Shown here: piece by piece, positions 43,328 through 53,106 of the stretch
How positions within the stretch are numbered: the stretch's first letter is position 1
How the letters are laid out: every line of letters starts with the position of its first letter
DNA from: TM7 phylum sp. oral taxon 352
GTDB lineage: Bacteria; Patescibacteriota; Saccharimonadia; Saccharimonadales; Saccharimonadaceae
DNA: 64,000 bases
Direction of reading: 5' to 3'
Assembly (NCBI GenBank): GCA_007845355.1
Contig: SDRQ01000002.1
Coordinates: 1-64,000, forward strand
Position numbers and translations under genes: made by a program
The notes under the pieces: generated by a model
What the model was told of the DNA's origin: nothing
What the model saw: only the letters and a program-made list of their open reading frames with translations
Databases searched by the model: none

Positions 43328-45958
43328 TTATTTACGATTTTTCTTACGGTTCTGTCGCTGAGTCTTTTTCTTCTTTCGAGCTTGATTCTTCGCACGATTT
43401 GATTCCGCGCTGGTCTTGCCCTTTTTCACAGAGAAGTCATCGTCGCGATTTTCCTCGCCCGAACCAATTTCATTTACGCCACGCTCAACAGCATTTTCTG
43501 CCAACCTAGTTAGCTCGGTGTCATATTCGTCGTCTTGAGATTGACGAACTGCAGCGTCGGCTTTATGAATATTAAATATCGTTGCCAGAACTTCATCACG
43601 GAGATTAGCCTGCAAACTCTCGAACAACTTCTGGGATTCTGATCGATATTCCACCAAAGGATCGCGCTGTCCAACACTTCGCCAGTGAATTCCTTCGCGC
43701 AAATGTTGCATATTTTCCAAATGCTGCATCCACAATGTATCCAACACCGCCATGTAGACTTCGCGCTCAACTCCGCGCAAATCATCGGCGCCAATCTCAC
43801 GCTCTTTTTCCGCGTAAGCTTCTTCAGCCAGCTCCAGCGCCTTCTCATAGCGCAAACGATCTTTCTTTTCCTTACCAACCTTTTCAATTTTTTCCTTATC
43901 AACTGGGAAAATAACCGAGAAATCTTCGACAAACTTTGGATTATTCTTCGATGGAAGAGTTGTCAATTCGTGAACTTTAGCTCGCAATAATCGCTCAATT
44001 TCTGGCTTAATATTATCGCCTTCCAAAATCCTACGTCGCATAACATAAACGACGCGACGATGACGGTTAATCACATTGTCGTATTGAACAACATTTTTGC
44101 GCGTATCAAAGTTATAGCCTTCAACTCGCTTCTGTGCCGCTTCCAATGTTTTCGATACGGCACGAGTTCTGATTGGCGTATCATCATCAACGCCCAGCCT
44201 ATCCATCAACGACGCAATTCGCTCGCCCTGGAAAATTCGCATCAAATCATCTTCGGTCGAAACGTAAAACTGAGTCTCGCCTGGATCGCCCTGGCGTCCG
44301 CCACGACCGCGCAACTGATTGTCAATTCGGCGTGATTCGTGTCGCTCTGAACCGATAACAACCAATCCACCAAGTTCCTTAACACCCTCGCCAAGCTTAA
44401 TGTCGGTACCGCGACCAGCAATATTTGTAGCCAAAGTAATCGCACCTTTTTCGCCGGCTTTCGCAACAATCGCAGCCTCACGCTCATTGTTCTTGGCGTT
44501 CAGAATCTCAAACTTAATGCCTTCTTTTTCCAAATATTTGGCAATTTGCTCGTTCTTTTCAATAGAACCAGAGCCAACCAAAACAGGACGACCTTGCTTA
44601 TGGTAATCTTTAATTGCTTCAGCAACAGCCTTCAGTTTGGCCTTTTCAGTCTTGAAAATCAAATCTTCCTTATCCTCGCGAATAACTGGTTTGTTCGGTG
44701 GAATTTGGATAACATCAAGTGAATAAATTTGCTGGAACTCTTCAGCTTCAGTGAACGCCGTACCGGTCATACCGCTCAATTTATTGTACAAACGGAAGTA
44801 ATTCTGGAAGGAAATTGTCGCCAAGGTCATACTCTCTTCTAGCACAGGAACGCCTTCTTTTGCCTCAATTGCCTGGTGCAAGCCTTCGTTATAGCGGCGA
44901 CCCTGCATCAAACGACCAGTGTGCTCGTCAACGATAATAACCTCGCCGTCATTAGTTACGACGTAATCTTTATCACGTTTAAACAATGTCTGCGCTCGCA
45001 AAGCCTGATCCATGTGATAAACACTGCGCACGTGATCTGGTGTGTACAGGTTTTTTATTCCCAACAATTTCTGAACCTTTTCAACACCTTCATCAGTCAA
45101 GGCAACACTTCGACGCTTCTCATCCAAAACGTAATCTTCCGGAACCAACTTCGCGGCGATTTTAGCAAACGTGTAATAATTGTCAGGATTTTCAGCCGCT
45201 GGAGCAGAGATAATAAGCGGCGTACGAGCTTCGTCAATCAAAATTGAGTCAACCTCGTCAACGATCGCAAAGTTCAATTCACGCTGCCTGAGCAAATCGA
45301 CATCATTAACCATGTTATCGCGCAAATAGTCAAAGCCAAACTCGTTGTTAGTTCCGTAAGTAATATCCGCAGCATAAGCTTCCTTACGCGAAACTGGACG
45401 AAGCTTGCGCATTCGAGGATCGTCGTGATGCTCATTGTCATAATCTTTATCATAAACAAATGACGCCTCATTGATAATCACACCAGTAGTCAGACCTAGG
45501 AAATCATACACTTGACCCATCCAACCAGCGTCGCGCTGCGCCAAATAGTCATTAACCGTCACCACATGAACGCCCTTGCCCTCCAAAGCATTCAAGTAAG
45601 TCGGCAATGTTGCCACAAGAGTCTTACCTTCACCAGTTTTCATCTCGGCAACGTTACCCTCATGAAGAACCATACCGCCAATCAACTGCACGTCATACGG
45701 ACGCTCACCAATCACACGCTTAGCAGCTTCCCTTGCCACGGCAAACGCATCTGGCAAAATCGTATCAAGCGTCACACTCTTCTTCGACAAACGCTTTTTC
45801 AGCTCATCAGTTTGCGCCCGAAGCTCCTTGTCGGACATCTTTTCATATTTGTCATTCAGACCGTTAATAACGTCAACTTGCTTACGCAATCGTTTCAAAA
45901 TCTTCTTCTGTGGATCGCCAAAAATCTTACTCAGCGCTTTTTGTTGTGTAATTGCCAT
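43328..45958 (-). CDS. secA: SecA, preprotein translocase ATPase
   Basis: Motor of the Sec export pathway. Walker A MKTGEGKTLVATLP, DEAD-like VDEVDSILIDEARTPLIIS, and NIAGRGTDIKLGEGV with RGRGGRQGDPG are all present. 876 aa from the ATG at 45958, where the family sequence MAITQQKALSKIFGD begins; the frame is open 12 codons further. The C-terminal SEC-C zinc motif is absent and replaced by a Lys/Arg/Asn-rich tail. The leader of about 40 nt follows a TATAAT at 46006-46011. Confidence 0.97.
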   Translation of the reverse strand: MAITQQKALSKIFGDPQKKILKRLRKQVDVINGLNDKYEKMSDKELRAQTDELKKRLSKKSVTLDTILPDAFAVAREAAKRVIGERPYDVQLIGGMVLHEGNVAEMKTGEGKTLVATLPTYLNALEGKGVHVVTVNDYLAQRDAGWMGQVYDFLGLTTGVIINEASFVYDKDYDNEHHDDPRMRKLRPVSRKEAYAADITYGTNNEFGFDYLRDNMVNDVDLLRQRELNFAIVDEVDSILIDEARTPLIISAPAAENPDNYYTFAKIAAKLVPEDYVLDEKRRSVALTDEGVEKVQKLLGIKNLYTPDHVRSVYHMDQALRAQTLFKRDKDYVVTNDGEVIIVDEHTGRLMQGRRYNEGLHQAIEAKEGVPVLEESMTLATISFQNYFRLYNKLSGMTGTAFTEAEEFQQIYSLDVIQIPPNKPVIREDKEDLIFKTEKAKLKAVAEAIKDYHKQGRPVLVGSGSIEKNEQIAKYLEKEGIKFEILNAKNNEREAAIVAKAGEKGAITLATNIAGRGTDIKLGEGVKELGGLVVIGSERHESRRIDNQLRGRGGRQGDPGETQFYVSTEDDLMRIFQGERIASLMDRLGVDDDTPIRTRAVSKTLEAAQKRVEGYNFDTRKNVVQYDNVINRHRRVVYVMRRRILEGDNIKPEIERLLRAKVHELTTLPSKNNPKFVEDFSVIFPVDKEKIEKVGKEKKDRLRYEKALELAEEAYAEKEREIGADDLRGVEREVYMAVLDTLWMQHLENMQHLREGIHWRSVGQRDPLVEYRSESQKLFESLQANLRDEVLATIFNIHKADAAVRQSQDDEYDTELTRLAENAVERGVNEIGSGEENRDDDFSVKKGKTSAESNRAKNQARKKKKTQRQNRKKNRK

Positions 45959-46033
45959 AAACCTTAAAACTCCCTCACTTTCAGGCATTTTCAAAAACTT
46001 CTTTTATTATAACTTTTTTCGGGCAATTTGAAA

Positions 46034-46065
46034 AGAAAAAGCGCCCAGAATCTGAACGCTTTTCT
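46034..46065 (-). terminator. Terminator between hpf and secA
   Basis: GAAAAAGCG (46035-46043) pairs with CGCTTTTC (46057-46064). On the minus strand the stem is followed by TTTTTCTTTTC, so it ends the hpf transcript. Confidence 0.8.
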
Positions 46066-46083
46066 ACTAATTTCATCTATCAA

Positions 46084-46455
46084 TTATTTTCGACCGAAAG
46101 TTTGCTTTAGCTTCGCCAAAATTCCGCGACTTCCGCCAACGTGAGCCAACACATCGTCTTTATACTTACGAACTTGACCGTTCAACCTAGCTTCAACGAT
46201 ATCCACCGCAGCCAAAACGTTCATAGTTGAGTCCTTAGCTACAATTTTCTTATCTGGTACATCGATAATAACTTCAACCTCGTACTTGTTGCCGCCAGGA
46301 TTGTCAATCTGCCTAATCTTAACGTCTGCAGATGCACTCTTTCGGGCATGTCGCGGCAAGTATTTACCTAACGAACCAATTTTCCTTTCAACATATTTTT
46401 TTGTTGTGGCGTTCAGCTCATATTTAACGCCAGTAATTGTAATATCCTTAATCAT
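46084..46455 (-). CDS. hpf: Ribosome hibernation promoting factor, short form
   Basis: Binds the 30S decoding region and silences ribosomes in stress. 123 aa with the beta-alpha fold ITITGVKYELNATTKKYVERKIGSLGKYLP and YEVEVIIDVPDKKIVAKDSTMNVLAAVDIVEARL. The long-form dimerisation domain is absent. AGGAGG lies 5 nt before the ATG. Confidence 0.9.
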   Translation of the reverse strand: MIKDITITGVKYELNATTKKYVERKIGSLGKYLPRHARKSASADVKIRQIDNPGGNKYEVEVIIDVPDKKIVAKDSTMNVLAAVDIVEARLNGQVRKYKDDVLAHVGGSRGILAKLKQTFGRK

Positions 46456-46484
46456 TTTTCCTCCTACTAACTAATACACCCTTA

Positions 46485-47726
46485 TTATATCACGTCACGG
46501 CCATTCATATATGGACGAAGCACTTCAGGGACAGTCAGAGTTCCATCTGGATTCTGGAAATTCTCCAAAATCACCACCAATGAGCGAGCTAGCGACACCG
46601 CAGTTCCATTCAATGTGTGAACAGATTCAATTGCGCCATTTTCTCGGCGAACTCGAATATTCAAACCGCGAGCTTGATAATCAGTACAGTTCGAACAACT
46701 CGTCAGTTCACGATAAGTTTGATCAACTGGCGACCAATACTCAATGTCGTACTTCTTCGCAGCCGGCGCACCCAAATCGCCCGCCGCAATATTAACCACG
46801 TGATAAGAAATCCCAATTTGCTGCCAAAGCGCCTCTTCAACACTAAGAATTTTCTCATGAATTTCTTTAGATTGCTCAGGCAAACAAAACGCGTACATTT
46901 CCAACTTATTAAATTGATGAACTCGGAACAGACCACGCGTGTGCTTGCCGTATGTTCCCGCCTCTTTTCGATAGCAAGGACTATACCCAGCGTATAACAA
47001 TGGCAAATCTTTTTCGTCCAAAATCTCGTCCGCGTGGTAGCCGGTTAATGGCATTTCCGCCGTACCAATTAGTGTCAAATCTTCGCCGTCAACTACATAT
47101 TCGTTACTACCCTCACCCTTTGGAGTAAAACCTGCGCCCTCAGCTGTTCGCAAATTGACCATATGCGGCACGGTCATAAATGTGAAGCCTTGCTTTGTTA
47201 CGTAATCCAAAGCAAATTGAGTTACGGCATTTTCCAATAAAGCCAAATCGCCCTTCAAATAATAAAACTTCGCGCCAGCCACCTTAGCACCGCGCTCAAA
47301 ATCCACCCAACCGCGGCTTACGGCGTAATCCAAGTGATCCTTTGCGCCAGTTTTACAATCGCCATAAACTTTTACCTCAACGGAATCTTCTTCGCCACCC
47401 AGAGGCACGTCGTCAAAAGTGATATTCGGGACGTTTTTAAGAATTGCCGCAACTTTTTCTTCGGTCGATTTCAAATAGCTCTCACGCTCTGCCAGCTCAA
47501 CTTTCAATTGCTTACCCTGATCAATCAGTTCTTGGTCTGGTCGGCCGCCTTTCATTTTCGCTGAAATTGCGTTACGCTGCTCGCGCAAAGCTTCGACTTG
47601 TTTTTGCAAATCGCGGCGCTCATCGTCTAATTGCAACAATGCCGCAATATCAACTTTATAGCCTTTATCGTTTGCCGACTTTTGCACCAAATCGGCATTT
47701 TCTCGGATGAATTTGATATCTAACAT
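46485..47726 (-). CDS. serS: Seryl-tRNA synthetase
   Basis: Class II synthetase. N-terminal tRNA-binding coiled coil (MLDIKFIRENADLVQ to about 110), then motif 2 PCYRKEAGTYGKHTRGLFRVHQFNKLEMY, ELTSCSNCTDYQARGLNIRVR and motif 3 TLNGTAVSLARSLVVILEN. The start at 47726 (MLDIK) is favoured by TATAAT (47733-47738) exactly 6 nt upstream. Confidence 0.97.
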   Translation of the reverse strand: MLDIKFIRENADLVQKSANDKGYKVDIAALLQLDDERRDLQKQVEALREQRNAISAKMKGGRPDQELIDQGKQLKVELAERESYLKSTEEKVAAILKNVPNITFDDVPLGGEEDSVEVKVYGDCKTGAKDHLDYAVSRGWVDFERGAKVAGAKFYYLKGDLALLENAVTQFALDYVTKQGFTFMTVPHMVNLRTAEGAGFTPKGEGSNEYVVDGEDLTLIGTAEMPLTGYHADEILDEKDLPLLYAGYSPCYRKEAGTYGKHTRGLFRVHQFNKLEMYAFCLPEQSKEIHEKILSVEEALWQQIGISYHVVNIAAGDLGAPAAKKYDIEYWSPVDQTYRELTSCSNCTDYQARGLNIRVRRENGAIESVHTLNGTAVSLARSLVVILENFQNPDGTLTVPEVLRPYMNGRDVI

Positions 47727-47798
47727 ACTTTCATTATATAACAATTCTGAATAAAAATAGTCTCAAGAGCAGTTGAAATACTGCTAAATTTATCTCTT

Positions 47799-48638
47799 TT
47801 AAACGTGAGAAATCATTCCCATACTAAGCATAACCAACAAAAACAGCCCCAGGACAAATCGATAAATTATGAATGGGCGAAAATTATTACTCTGAATAAA
47901 CTTCAATAACCACGACACAGCCAAATAGCCAACACCGAATGAAATTACCGTGGCAACTATAGTTGGAGTCCAGCCAACGCCGCCAGAAATGTGTTTATAT
48001 TTGGTAGCGACTTCCAATAGTCCTGCTGCAACTAGTGCTGGAATACCCAAGAAGAAACTCAACTTCGTAACCGACACGCGGTCAAATCCACGAAACAGAC
48101 CGACTGAAATCGTTGCACCGGAACGGCTGACTCCCGGAATGAGCGACAAGCATTGCCCCGCGCCAATTGCCAAAGTGTCTTTCCAGCTCGTCTCAGTTTC
48201 GCCACGCTTGTTATTTACCGCACGATTGTCAGCCAGCCACATAACAACACTCCAACCAATCAACCCAAACGCCACAAACCACAAACTGCGCAGAACCGTT
48301 TCAACTTCATGCTTAAATAACAGTCCGACAATCGCAATAGGAATTGAGCCGATAATAATTGCCCAGCCGTATTTATAATCAAACTTTCGGCGCGCTCGTT
48401 TCCACCACAAACCACGCCACCAAGCCTGTAAAATTCGCCAGATGTCGCTCCAGAAATAAATCACCGCCGCCAGAATTGCTCCGATCTGGATTATCGCCGT
48501 AAAAGCCACGACGCTCGGATCGTCAATTCGCATTCCCAACAATTTCTCAGCAATTGTCAAATGTCCAGTCGAAGAAATCGGTAAGAATTCCGTAATTCCC
48601 TCAATTACGCCGAGAATAATCGCTTGCCACCAAGCCAC
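47799..48638 (-). CDS. uppP: Undecaprenyl-diphosphatase (BacA/UppP)
   Basis: Regenerates undecaprenyl phosphate for wall synthesis. Motifs EGITEFLPISSTGHL (13-27) and PGVSRSGAT (168-176) are intact; about eight membrane segments, 279 aa. Together with UppS, MraY, MurG and MurD it gives part of the lipid carrier cycle in this window. Confidence 0.96.
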   Translation of the reverse strand: MAWWQAIILGVIEGITEFLPISSTGHLTIAEKLLGMRIDDPSVVAFTAIIQIGAILAAVIYFWSDIWRILQAWWRGLWWKRARRKFDYKYGWAIIIGSIPIAIVGLLFKHEVETVLRSLWFVAFGLIGWSVVMWLADNRAVNNKRGETETSWKDTLAIGAGQCLSLIPGVSRSGATISVGLFRGFDRVSVTKLSFFLGIPALVAAGLLEVATKYKHISGGVGWTPTIVATVISFGVGYLAVSWLLKFIQSNNFRPFIIYRFVLGLFLLVMLSMGMISHV

Positions 48639-48703
48639 GCTTAAAAATTACCTTTCATCCTTCAAGTGTAGCATTAGCGGTAAAATCATTCAAATGCGTG
48701 AGC

Positions 48704-49981
48704 CTAAGATTCGGGATCTTCCATTTCAATCGAGTTGTGATAGAACAAACCGCTAACATTCACGCCCGCAGGAGCATAAATTTTCAAGCCAGTTATCGGC
48801 TTATAAAAATTCAAGCAACCGTCAAAGAATATCGCGTTACACTTTTTAGAAACGGACAGCACGATTTTATCGCCATCACGGCGCACGTTAATTTCTGGCT
48901 TATTCGCCTTTGGTAAATCCACAAACTCCGCTTCCACCTTAAATTTGTCAGAATTTATTCGCGAAACATTCCCCACTGGCATATCGATAAAAATTGAATT
49001 AGCGTTTGTCGTATCTGGAATATCGATATTCACTTTCTTCGTGAGCTGCTGCGATTCACGTGCATATTCCAAGCCAGCGTGAGCGCTAAATATTGCGGCG
49101 CTTGCCAAACTCATGAAAACAACGGATGCCGCCACGATCATTGTGATTACAGACATTCGATTAACCTTCCAAGCGAATATGCTACGCGTTACAATTGCGC
49201 CAAATATAACCGTCGCGATTCCGCCAATTGCCAAGGAAATCCATACTCCCCACGCCCACATTTGCATTCCCAAACCGCCGAGCATATTAACCACGGAAAC
49301 ACCAAGCGCCCCGCCAACAATCAGCCCAAACAGTATCGCTAGCGTCGTAAACAGCACTACGGCACCGACAAAATATTGGAAAAATTTCGCAATTGGAGTT
49401 TTTCCGGCAGACACAGTTGAATTCCCATCAGCGGAAACCTCCTTAAGTGCAGCCAAAGTTACCGGCTTCCCGCGCATTCGTAATTTGTCCGACGCGGTTT
49501 TTGCTGGCGGCATTGACACCCACATCGCGAGGTAAACCAGCACCATCGTACCGAATGTTACGAACGGCGAGATAATTGCAATCAGTCGCACCCACAACGG
49601 ATTGATATTAAAGTACGCCGCTATTCCCGCGCACACGCCGCCAATGACAGCCCCGTCCGTGTCGCGCATCAATTGCTTTTCTGGCTTCTCATTATCATCC
49701 GTCAATTCATCAGTTGAGTCCTCGCTATCATCCGAAAAATCACGCGGCTCGCCCATTTGATTTTTAATCGCCAAAACGTCATCATCACCAATAACACCTT
49801 CTTTCATCACGCCACGCTCGGCTAGAATTTCAACCATTCGCGCCTCAATTTCCTTCATCGCTTCCGCGTCGGCGTGCATATTTTTCTGAATCGAATTAAG
49901 ATATTTTTCTAGCGATTTCTTAGCGTCAATTTCCACACTAAACGCCGTTTTTGCCAGATGAATCCTGGTTATTTCCTTCAT
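48704..49981 (-). CDS. PspC-domain membrane protein
   Basis: 425 aa. N-terminal helical HAAS-like part (MKEITRIHLAKTAFSVEIDAKKSLEKYLNSIQKNM), acidic linker (about 80-100), PspC domain RDTDGAVIGGVCAGIAAYFNINPLWVRL (about 106-160), more membrane helices (about 205-300) and an extracytoplasmic beta-rich end. It follows padR with a one-base overlap, an arrangement common for envelope-stress PspC operons. Confidence 0.87.
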   Translation of the reverse strand: MKEITRIHLAKTAFSVEIDAKKSLEKYLNSIQKNMHADAEAMKEIEARMVEILAERGVMKEGVIGDDDVLAIKNQMGEPRDFSDDSEDSTDELTDDNEKPEKQLMRDTDGAVIGGVCAGIAAYFNINPLWVRLIAIISPFVTFGTMVLVYLAMWVSMPPAKTASDKLRMRGKPVTLAALKEVSADGNSTVSAGKTPIAKFFQYFVGAVVLFTTLAILFGLIVGGALGVSVVNMLGGLGMQMWAWGVWISLAIGGIATVIFGAIVTRSIFAWKVNRMSVITMIVAASVVFMSLASAAIFSAHAGLEYARESQQLTKKVNIDIPDTTNANSIFIDMPVGNVSRINSDKFKVEAEFVDLPKANKPEINVRRDGDKIVLSVSKKCNAIFFDGCLNFYKPITGLKIYAPAGVNVSGLFYHNSIEMEDPES

Positions 49982-50325
49982 TATTTTATTCCTTTCTCTA
50001 AGTTATCAAGCGAATTATTTAACATATTTATGCGATCTTTAAGTTCATGAATCAATTGATCACCGTGATCTGTCAATGAATAATATTTTCGCGGCGGACC
50101 TTGCTCGCTTTCCTGCCATTCGTGCTGCAAATATCCGTCCTTCTGCAGCCTATTCAGCAGCGGATAAATCGTACCTTCGACCACTGTTAAATCCGAATCG
50201 TTCAATTGCTTAACGATGTCGCCAGCGTACTGCGCTTTATCGGAACAAACCAGTAAAACGCAGTAAACCAAAAATCCTTTTCGCAATTGGACCGCCAAGC
50301 TTTCCGCATAGCTATCAACGTCCAC
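49981..50325 (-). CDS. PadR family transcriptional regulator
   Basis: 114 aa winged helix-turn-helix: KGFLVYCVLLVCSDKAQYAGDIVKQLNDSDLTVVEGTIYPLLNRLQKDGYLQHEWQESEQGPPRKYYSLTDHG spans the full PadR domain, with a short C-terminal dimer helix. GTG start overlapping the ABC gene by 11 bp. It probably represses the whole unit through the palindrome at 52339-52352. Confidence 0.93.
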   Translation of the reverse strand: MDVDSYAESLAVQLRKGFLVYCVLLVCSDKAQYAGDIVKQLNDSDLTVVEGTIYPLLNRLQKDGYLQHEWQESEQGPPRKYYSLTDHGDQLIHELKDRINMLNNSLDNLEKGIK

Positions 50326-51013
50326 TTTTACCTTCTTTCGGTATATTAGAGCCTTTAATTTTGCCGTCTTTGATCAGGATTTGATAATCGCATTTTTTAG
50401 CCAAATCAACGTCGTGCGTCACGATAATCAGTGTTGCGCCTTCTTGCTTGTTGTAATTGAACAGCAATTCTTCCACCTTCGCGCCAGTTTCGCTATCCAA
50501 ATTTCCCGTAGGTTCGTCCGCAAAAATGATCTGAGGACTGCCGACAATTGCCCGCGCAATCGCCAAACGCTGCTTCTGACCGCCCGACAAATCCTTTGCA
50601 CGATTCTTGCGTTTCTCGTACAAGTCCACCGCCTTCAGCGCCTCATTGATCTTACTTTCCCTCAAGCCCCTTGGCATCTTCACAATTTCCAGCGGCAAAC
50701 TCACATTATCCGCCACGCTTTCATTGCCCTGAACAAAGAAACTCTGGAAAATAAAACCTATTTTTCTCGCGCGGAACTCGTCAACTTGCTTTTGTTTCAA
50801 TTTCAGAATGTCCTGACCGTCAATAATCACTTGACCTTGCTGCGGTCGATCCAAGCCAGAAATTGCGTGCATTAGCGTCGATTTTCCTGAACCAGATTTT
50901 CCCAAAATCGCCACGCTCACGCCCGTTGGGATTCGCAAACTCACATCATTTAGCGCCACAAATTGGTTCTTCTTTTTGCCGTAAATTTTCGTCACATTTT
51001 TAAGCTCAATCAT
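50315..51013 (-). CDS. ABC transporter ATP-binding protein (MacB/LolD type)
   Basis: 232 aa. Walker A LGKSGSGKSTLMHAI, Q loop FIFQSFFVQGNESVADNV, signature LSGGQKQRLAIARA and Walker B IIFADEPTGNLDS. The class pairs with MacB-like permeases; the permease gene is 10 bp upstream. GGAG precedes the ATG. Confidence 0.95.
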   Translation of the reverse strand: MIELKNVTKIYGKKKNQFVALNDVSLRIPTGVSVAILGKSGSGKSTLMHAISGLDRPQQGQVIIDGQDILKLKQKQVDEFRARKIGFIFQSFFVQGNESVADNVSLPLEIVKMPRGLRESKINEALKAVDLYEKRKNRAKDLSGGQKQRLAIARAIVGSPQIIFADEPTGNLDSETGAKVEELLFNYNKQEGATLIIVTHDVDLAKKCDYQILIKDGKIKGSNIPKEGKSGR

Positions 51014-51023
51014 AACAACTCTC

Positions 51024-52313
51024 CTATTCCGTCCTTAACGCTTCAATTGGATCTAATTTTGTCGCCTTGCGGCTCGGCAGCCAGCCAGAAAGTACCGCCA
51101 TAATCATCAGCCCGATTATCAAAAGTCCCATTTGCAGAGGATTGATGACTAATAGATTCGTACCTTGCTCCAACTTCAGGAAATTAGCAATCATAGGGTT
51201 GAGCAGCGACATCAAACTCGCCAAACCAACGCCGATCAAACCGCCGAGAAGCCCAACCCACGCCGCTTCATACCTGAACATTTTACCGATATCACGACCT
51301 CGCATTCCCAAAGCTTTCATTAGCCCAATCTGACTAGTTCGCTCCAAAACCGAAATGTACATCGTATTAACAATTCCAAACACGCTCGCAAGTAACGCCA
51401 AACCACCAAACCCAATCAGTGCCATTTGGGCCATATTCACGAAAGTCAGCATAGCCTTGCGTACATCCTGAACCGAAGACGCCATGTAGTCCTTGCCAAG
51501 CTCACTCTTCACCGCCTCAACGTTTTTCTCATCATCAACCGACGCAATTACGTAAGAATAATCATTAGGCAAATTTTTAGCGTGACTGAAAGCGTAAATC
51601 TCCTTAGCGTCGTCCACAGAAACGCGCACGGCTGGCTGATAAAACAGAATCGTGTCCGAAGGTTTATCGACTGCCGCAACTTTCATAGATATTTCTTTGT
51701 CAGCGTTTTTGCTCGGCGAATCTCCTTTTTTCAATCCCAGCGTAATCGTTTGTCCAATTGCCGATTTTGCATCACTAAATCCCATTTCTTTTACGTAAGA
51801 TTCTGGAATAACAACCTCGCCCTTTTTCGGCATAAAATCATCCAAACTACCAGCTGCAAAGTCCATTCGAGTCTTATCAAACTTCACAGTTACACTAGGC
51901 ACGAATTTTTTGTCACTTGCCGAACTTTTGGCATATAAAACTCCATACATAGAATAAGCTGGCGTCACTTTTTCTACGTGCGGGATTTGCTGTATTTTTT
52001 TCACGTCGTTATCAGTCATCGAATATTTTTCTATCGCCTTAGACTGATCCTTTTCCGTATCTTCCGAGTCACTATATTCTGGAAGATTGCTATCAGGTCC
52101 CGACGAGGTCACTTTTTTATAGACCGAAACGGATTTTTTATCACCAGCCGCGTCGACCATGCTGTTCGTATACAGCCGACCGCCTTCTCCAGCCATCAGC
52201 GCCAGACCAATCGTAAACGCTCCAACTGAAATTGCCAGCGCGGTTAAAATCGTACGACCTTTTGATTGCCCCAAATTTCGACCGGCGCGTTTAATAATGT
52301 CAATTCTTCTCAC
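51024..52313 (-). CDS. MacB-like ABC permease
   Basis: 429 aa. One N-terminal membrane helix, a periplasmic-type MacB core domain (about 45-280) and three C-terminal FtsX-type helices (MALIGFGGLALLASVFGIVNTMYISVLERTSQIGLMKALG region). Such exporters act as mechanotransmission or efflux systems for peptides and drugs. GTG start with AAGGAG at 6 nt. First gene of the permease-ATPase-PadR-PspC operon. Confidence 0.93.
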   Translation of the reverse strand: MRRIDIIKRAGRNLGQSKGRTILTALAISVGAFTIGLALMAGEGGRLYTNSMVDAAGDKKSVSVYKKVTSSGPDSNLPEYSDSEDTEKDQSKAIEKYSMTDNDVKKIQQIPHVEKVTPAYSMYGVLYAKSSASDKKFVPSVTVKFDKTRMDFAAGSLDDFMPKKGEVVIPESYVKEMGFSDAKSAIGQTITLGLKKGDSPSKNADKEISMKVAAVDKPSDTILFYQPAVRVSVDDAKEIYAFSHAKNLPNDYSYVIASVDDEKNVEAVKSELGKDYMASSVQDVRKAMLTFVNMAQMALIGFGGLALLASVFGIVNTMYISVLERTSQIGLMKALGMRGRDIGKMFRYEAAWVGLLGGLIGVGLASLMSLLNPMIANFLKLEQGTNLLVINPLQMGLLIIGLMIMAVLSGWLPSRKATKLDPIEALRTE

Positions 52314-52338
52314 ATTAAGCTCCTTGTTGATTTACTAT

Positions 52339-52377
52339 ACATAGTACTATGTTATACAAGGTACCTTAAATTGTCAA
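52339..52377 (-). promoter_or_regulatory. Promoter and palindromic (PadR-type) operator of the ABC exporter operon
   Basis: -35 TTGACA (52372-52377), 17-bp spacer, -10 TAACAT (52349-52354). The 14-bp perfect palindrome ACATAGTACTATGT (52339-52352) overlaps the -10; ATGT/ACAT half sites are typical of PadR operators. A second palindrome, AAGGTACCTT (52358-52367), lies in the spacer. Confidence 0.7.
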
Positions 52378-52432
52378 GGTATTTTTGAAAATAATATTCA
52401 AAAAATCGCAGGCTCTGTCAGACTAGGGATCG

Positions 52433-53083
52433 CTATTTTCGCCTAGCTTTAACTATCTTCGCCAAGCCATTAAGCGTGCGCTTATAAAAAGAGTCAGCAT
52501 TCACACGCTCCCGCGACTCGCCGTCGCTCACACTGTCCTGAGTCTCGCGACTGCCCGCAACAACCTCATTCTTCTCTATCGACTCATTATCCACCAAACC
52601 AGCCATATATCTAGCGGCATCAAAAAACGTCGGATCTCCCCAAATCTTGACTTTTCCATCATCTCCGTAATCAACTACTGCAGAGATAACCTGCTCGTCG
52701 TCCTTATTGTAGATTTCATCATCAATTCCATCGCAATCATCAATCTCTTCGTCGCCATACTCAGCATCAAAGCATCCGCTATAAAATCGACAATCGGCGA
52801 CAATACCACGGCACAAATCCCCTTGGTCATTTCTCTGCCATACGCTCATCAATATCACCAGATCAGGCGTAGACAGATCAGCTTCCTCAAGTAACTTAAC
52901 AGACTGTCCTTTACTGATAATTAGACGACCACTTCCCTCTGCCCTAGACTCATCAATATATATCACATCCTGCGGCGATACGTCCGAATAAGTATCAAGT
53001 GTATATAGCGCTTCAGGAGACATTGTCTCGGCTGTAACTTGTCGTAATCTATCAGGCACTCCATTATTATATTCTTCAAACAT
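52433..53083 (-). CDS. Unknown acidic protein
   Basis: 216 aa, strongly acidic, no signal peptide or membrane helix. It has a Cys/Asp-rich middle (LCRGIVADCRFYSGCFDAEYGDEE then IDDCDGIDDEIYNKDDE) and a basic last helix. GAGGAGG lies 7 nt before the ATG, so translation should be efficient. No family is recognised. It lies 23 bp downstream of the CNNM/CorC gene on the same strand. Confidence 0.75.
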   Translation of the reverse strand: MFEEYNNGVPDRLRQVTAETMSPEALYTLDTYSDVSPQDVIYIDESRAEGSGRLIISKGQSVKLLEEADLSTPDLVILMSVWQRNDQGDLCRGIVADCRFYSGCFDAEYGDEEIDDCDGIDDEIYNKDDEQVISAVVDYGDDGKVKIWGDPTFFDAARYMAGLVDNESIEKNEVVAGSRETQDSVSDGESRERVNADSFYKRTLNGLAKIVKARRK

Positions 53084-53106
53084 TTTATAACCTCCTCAAT
53101 TTAATC

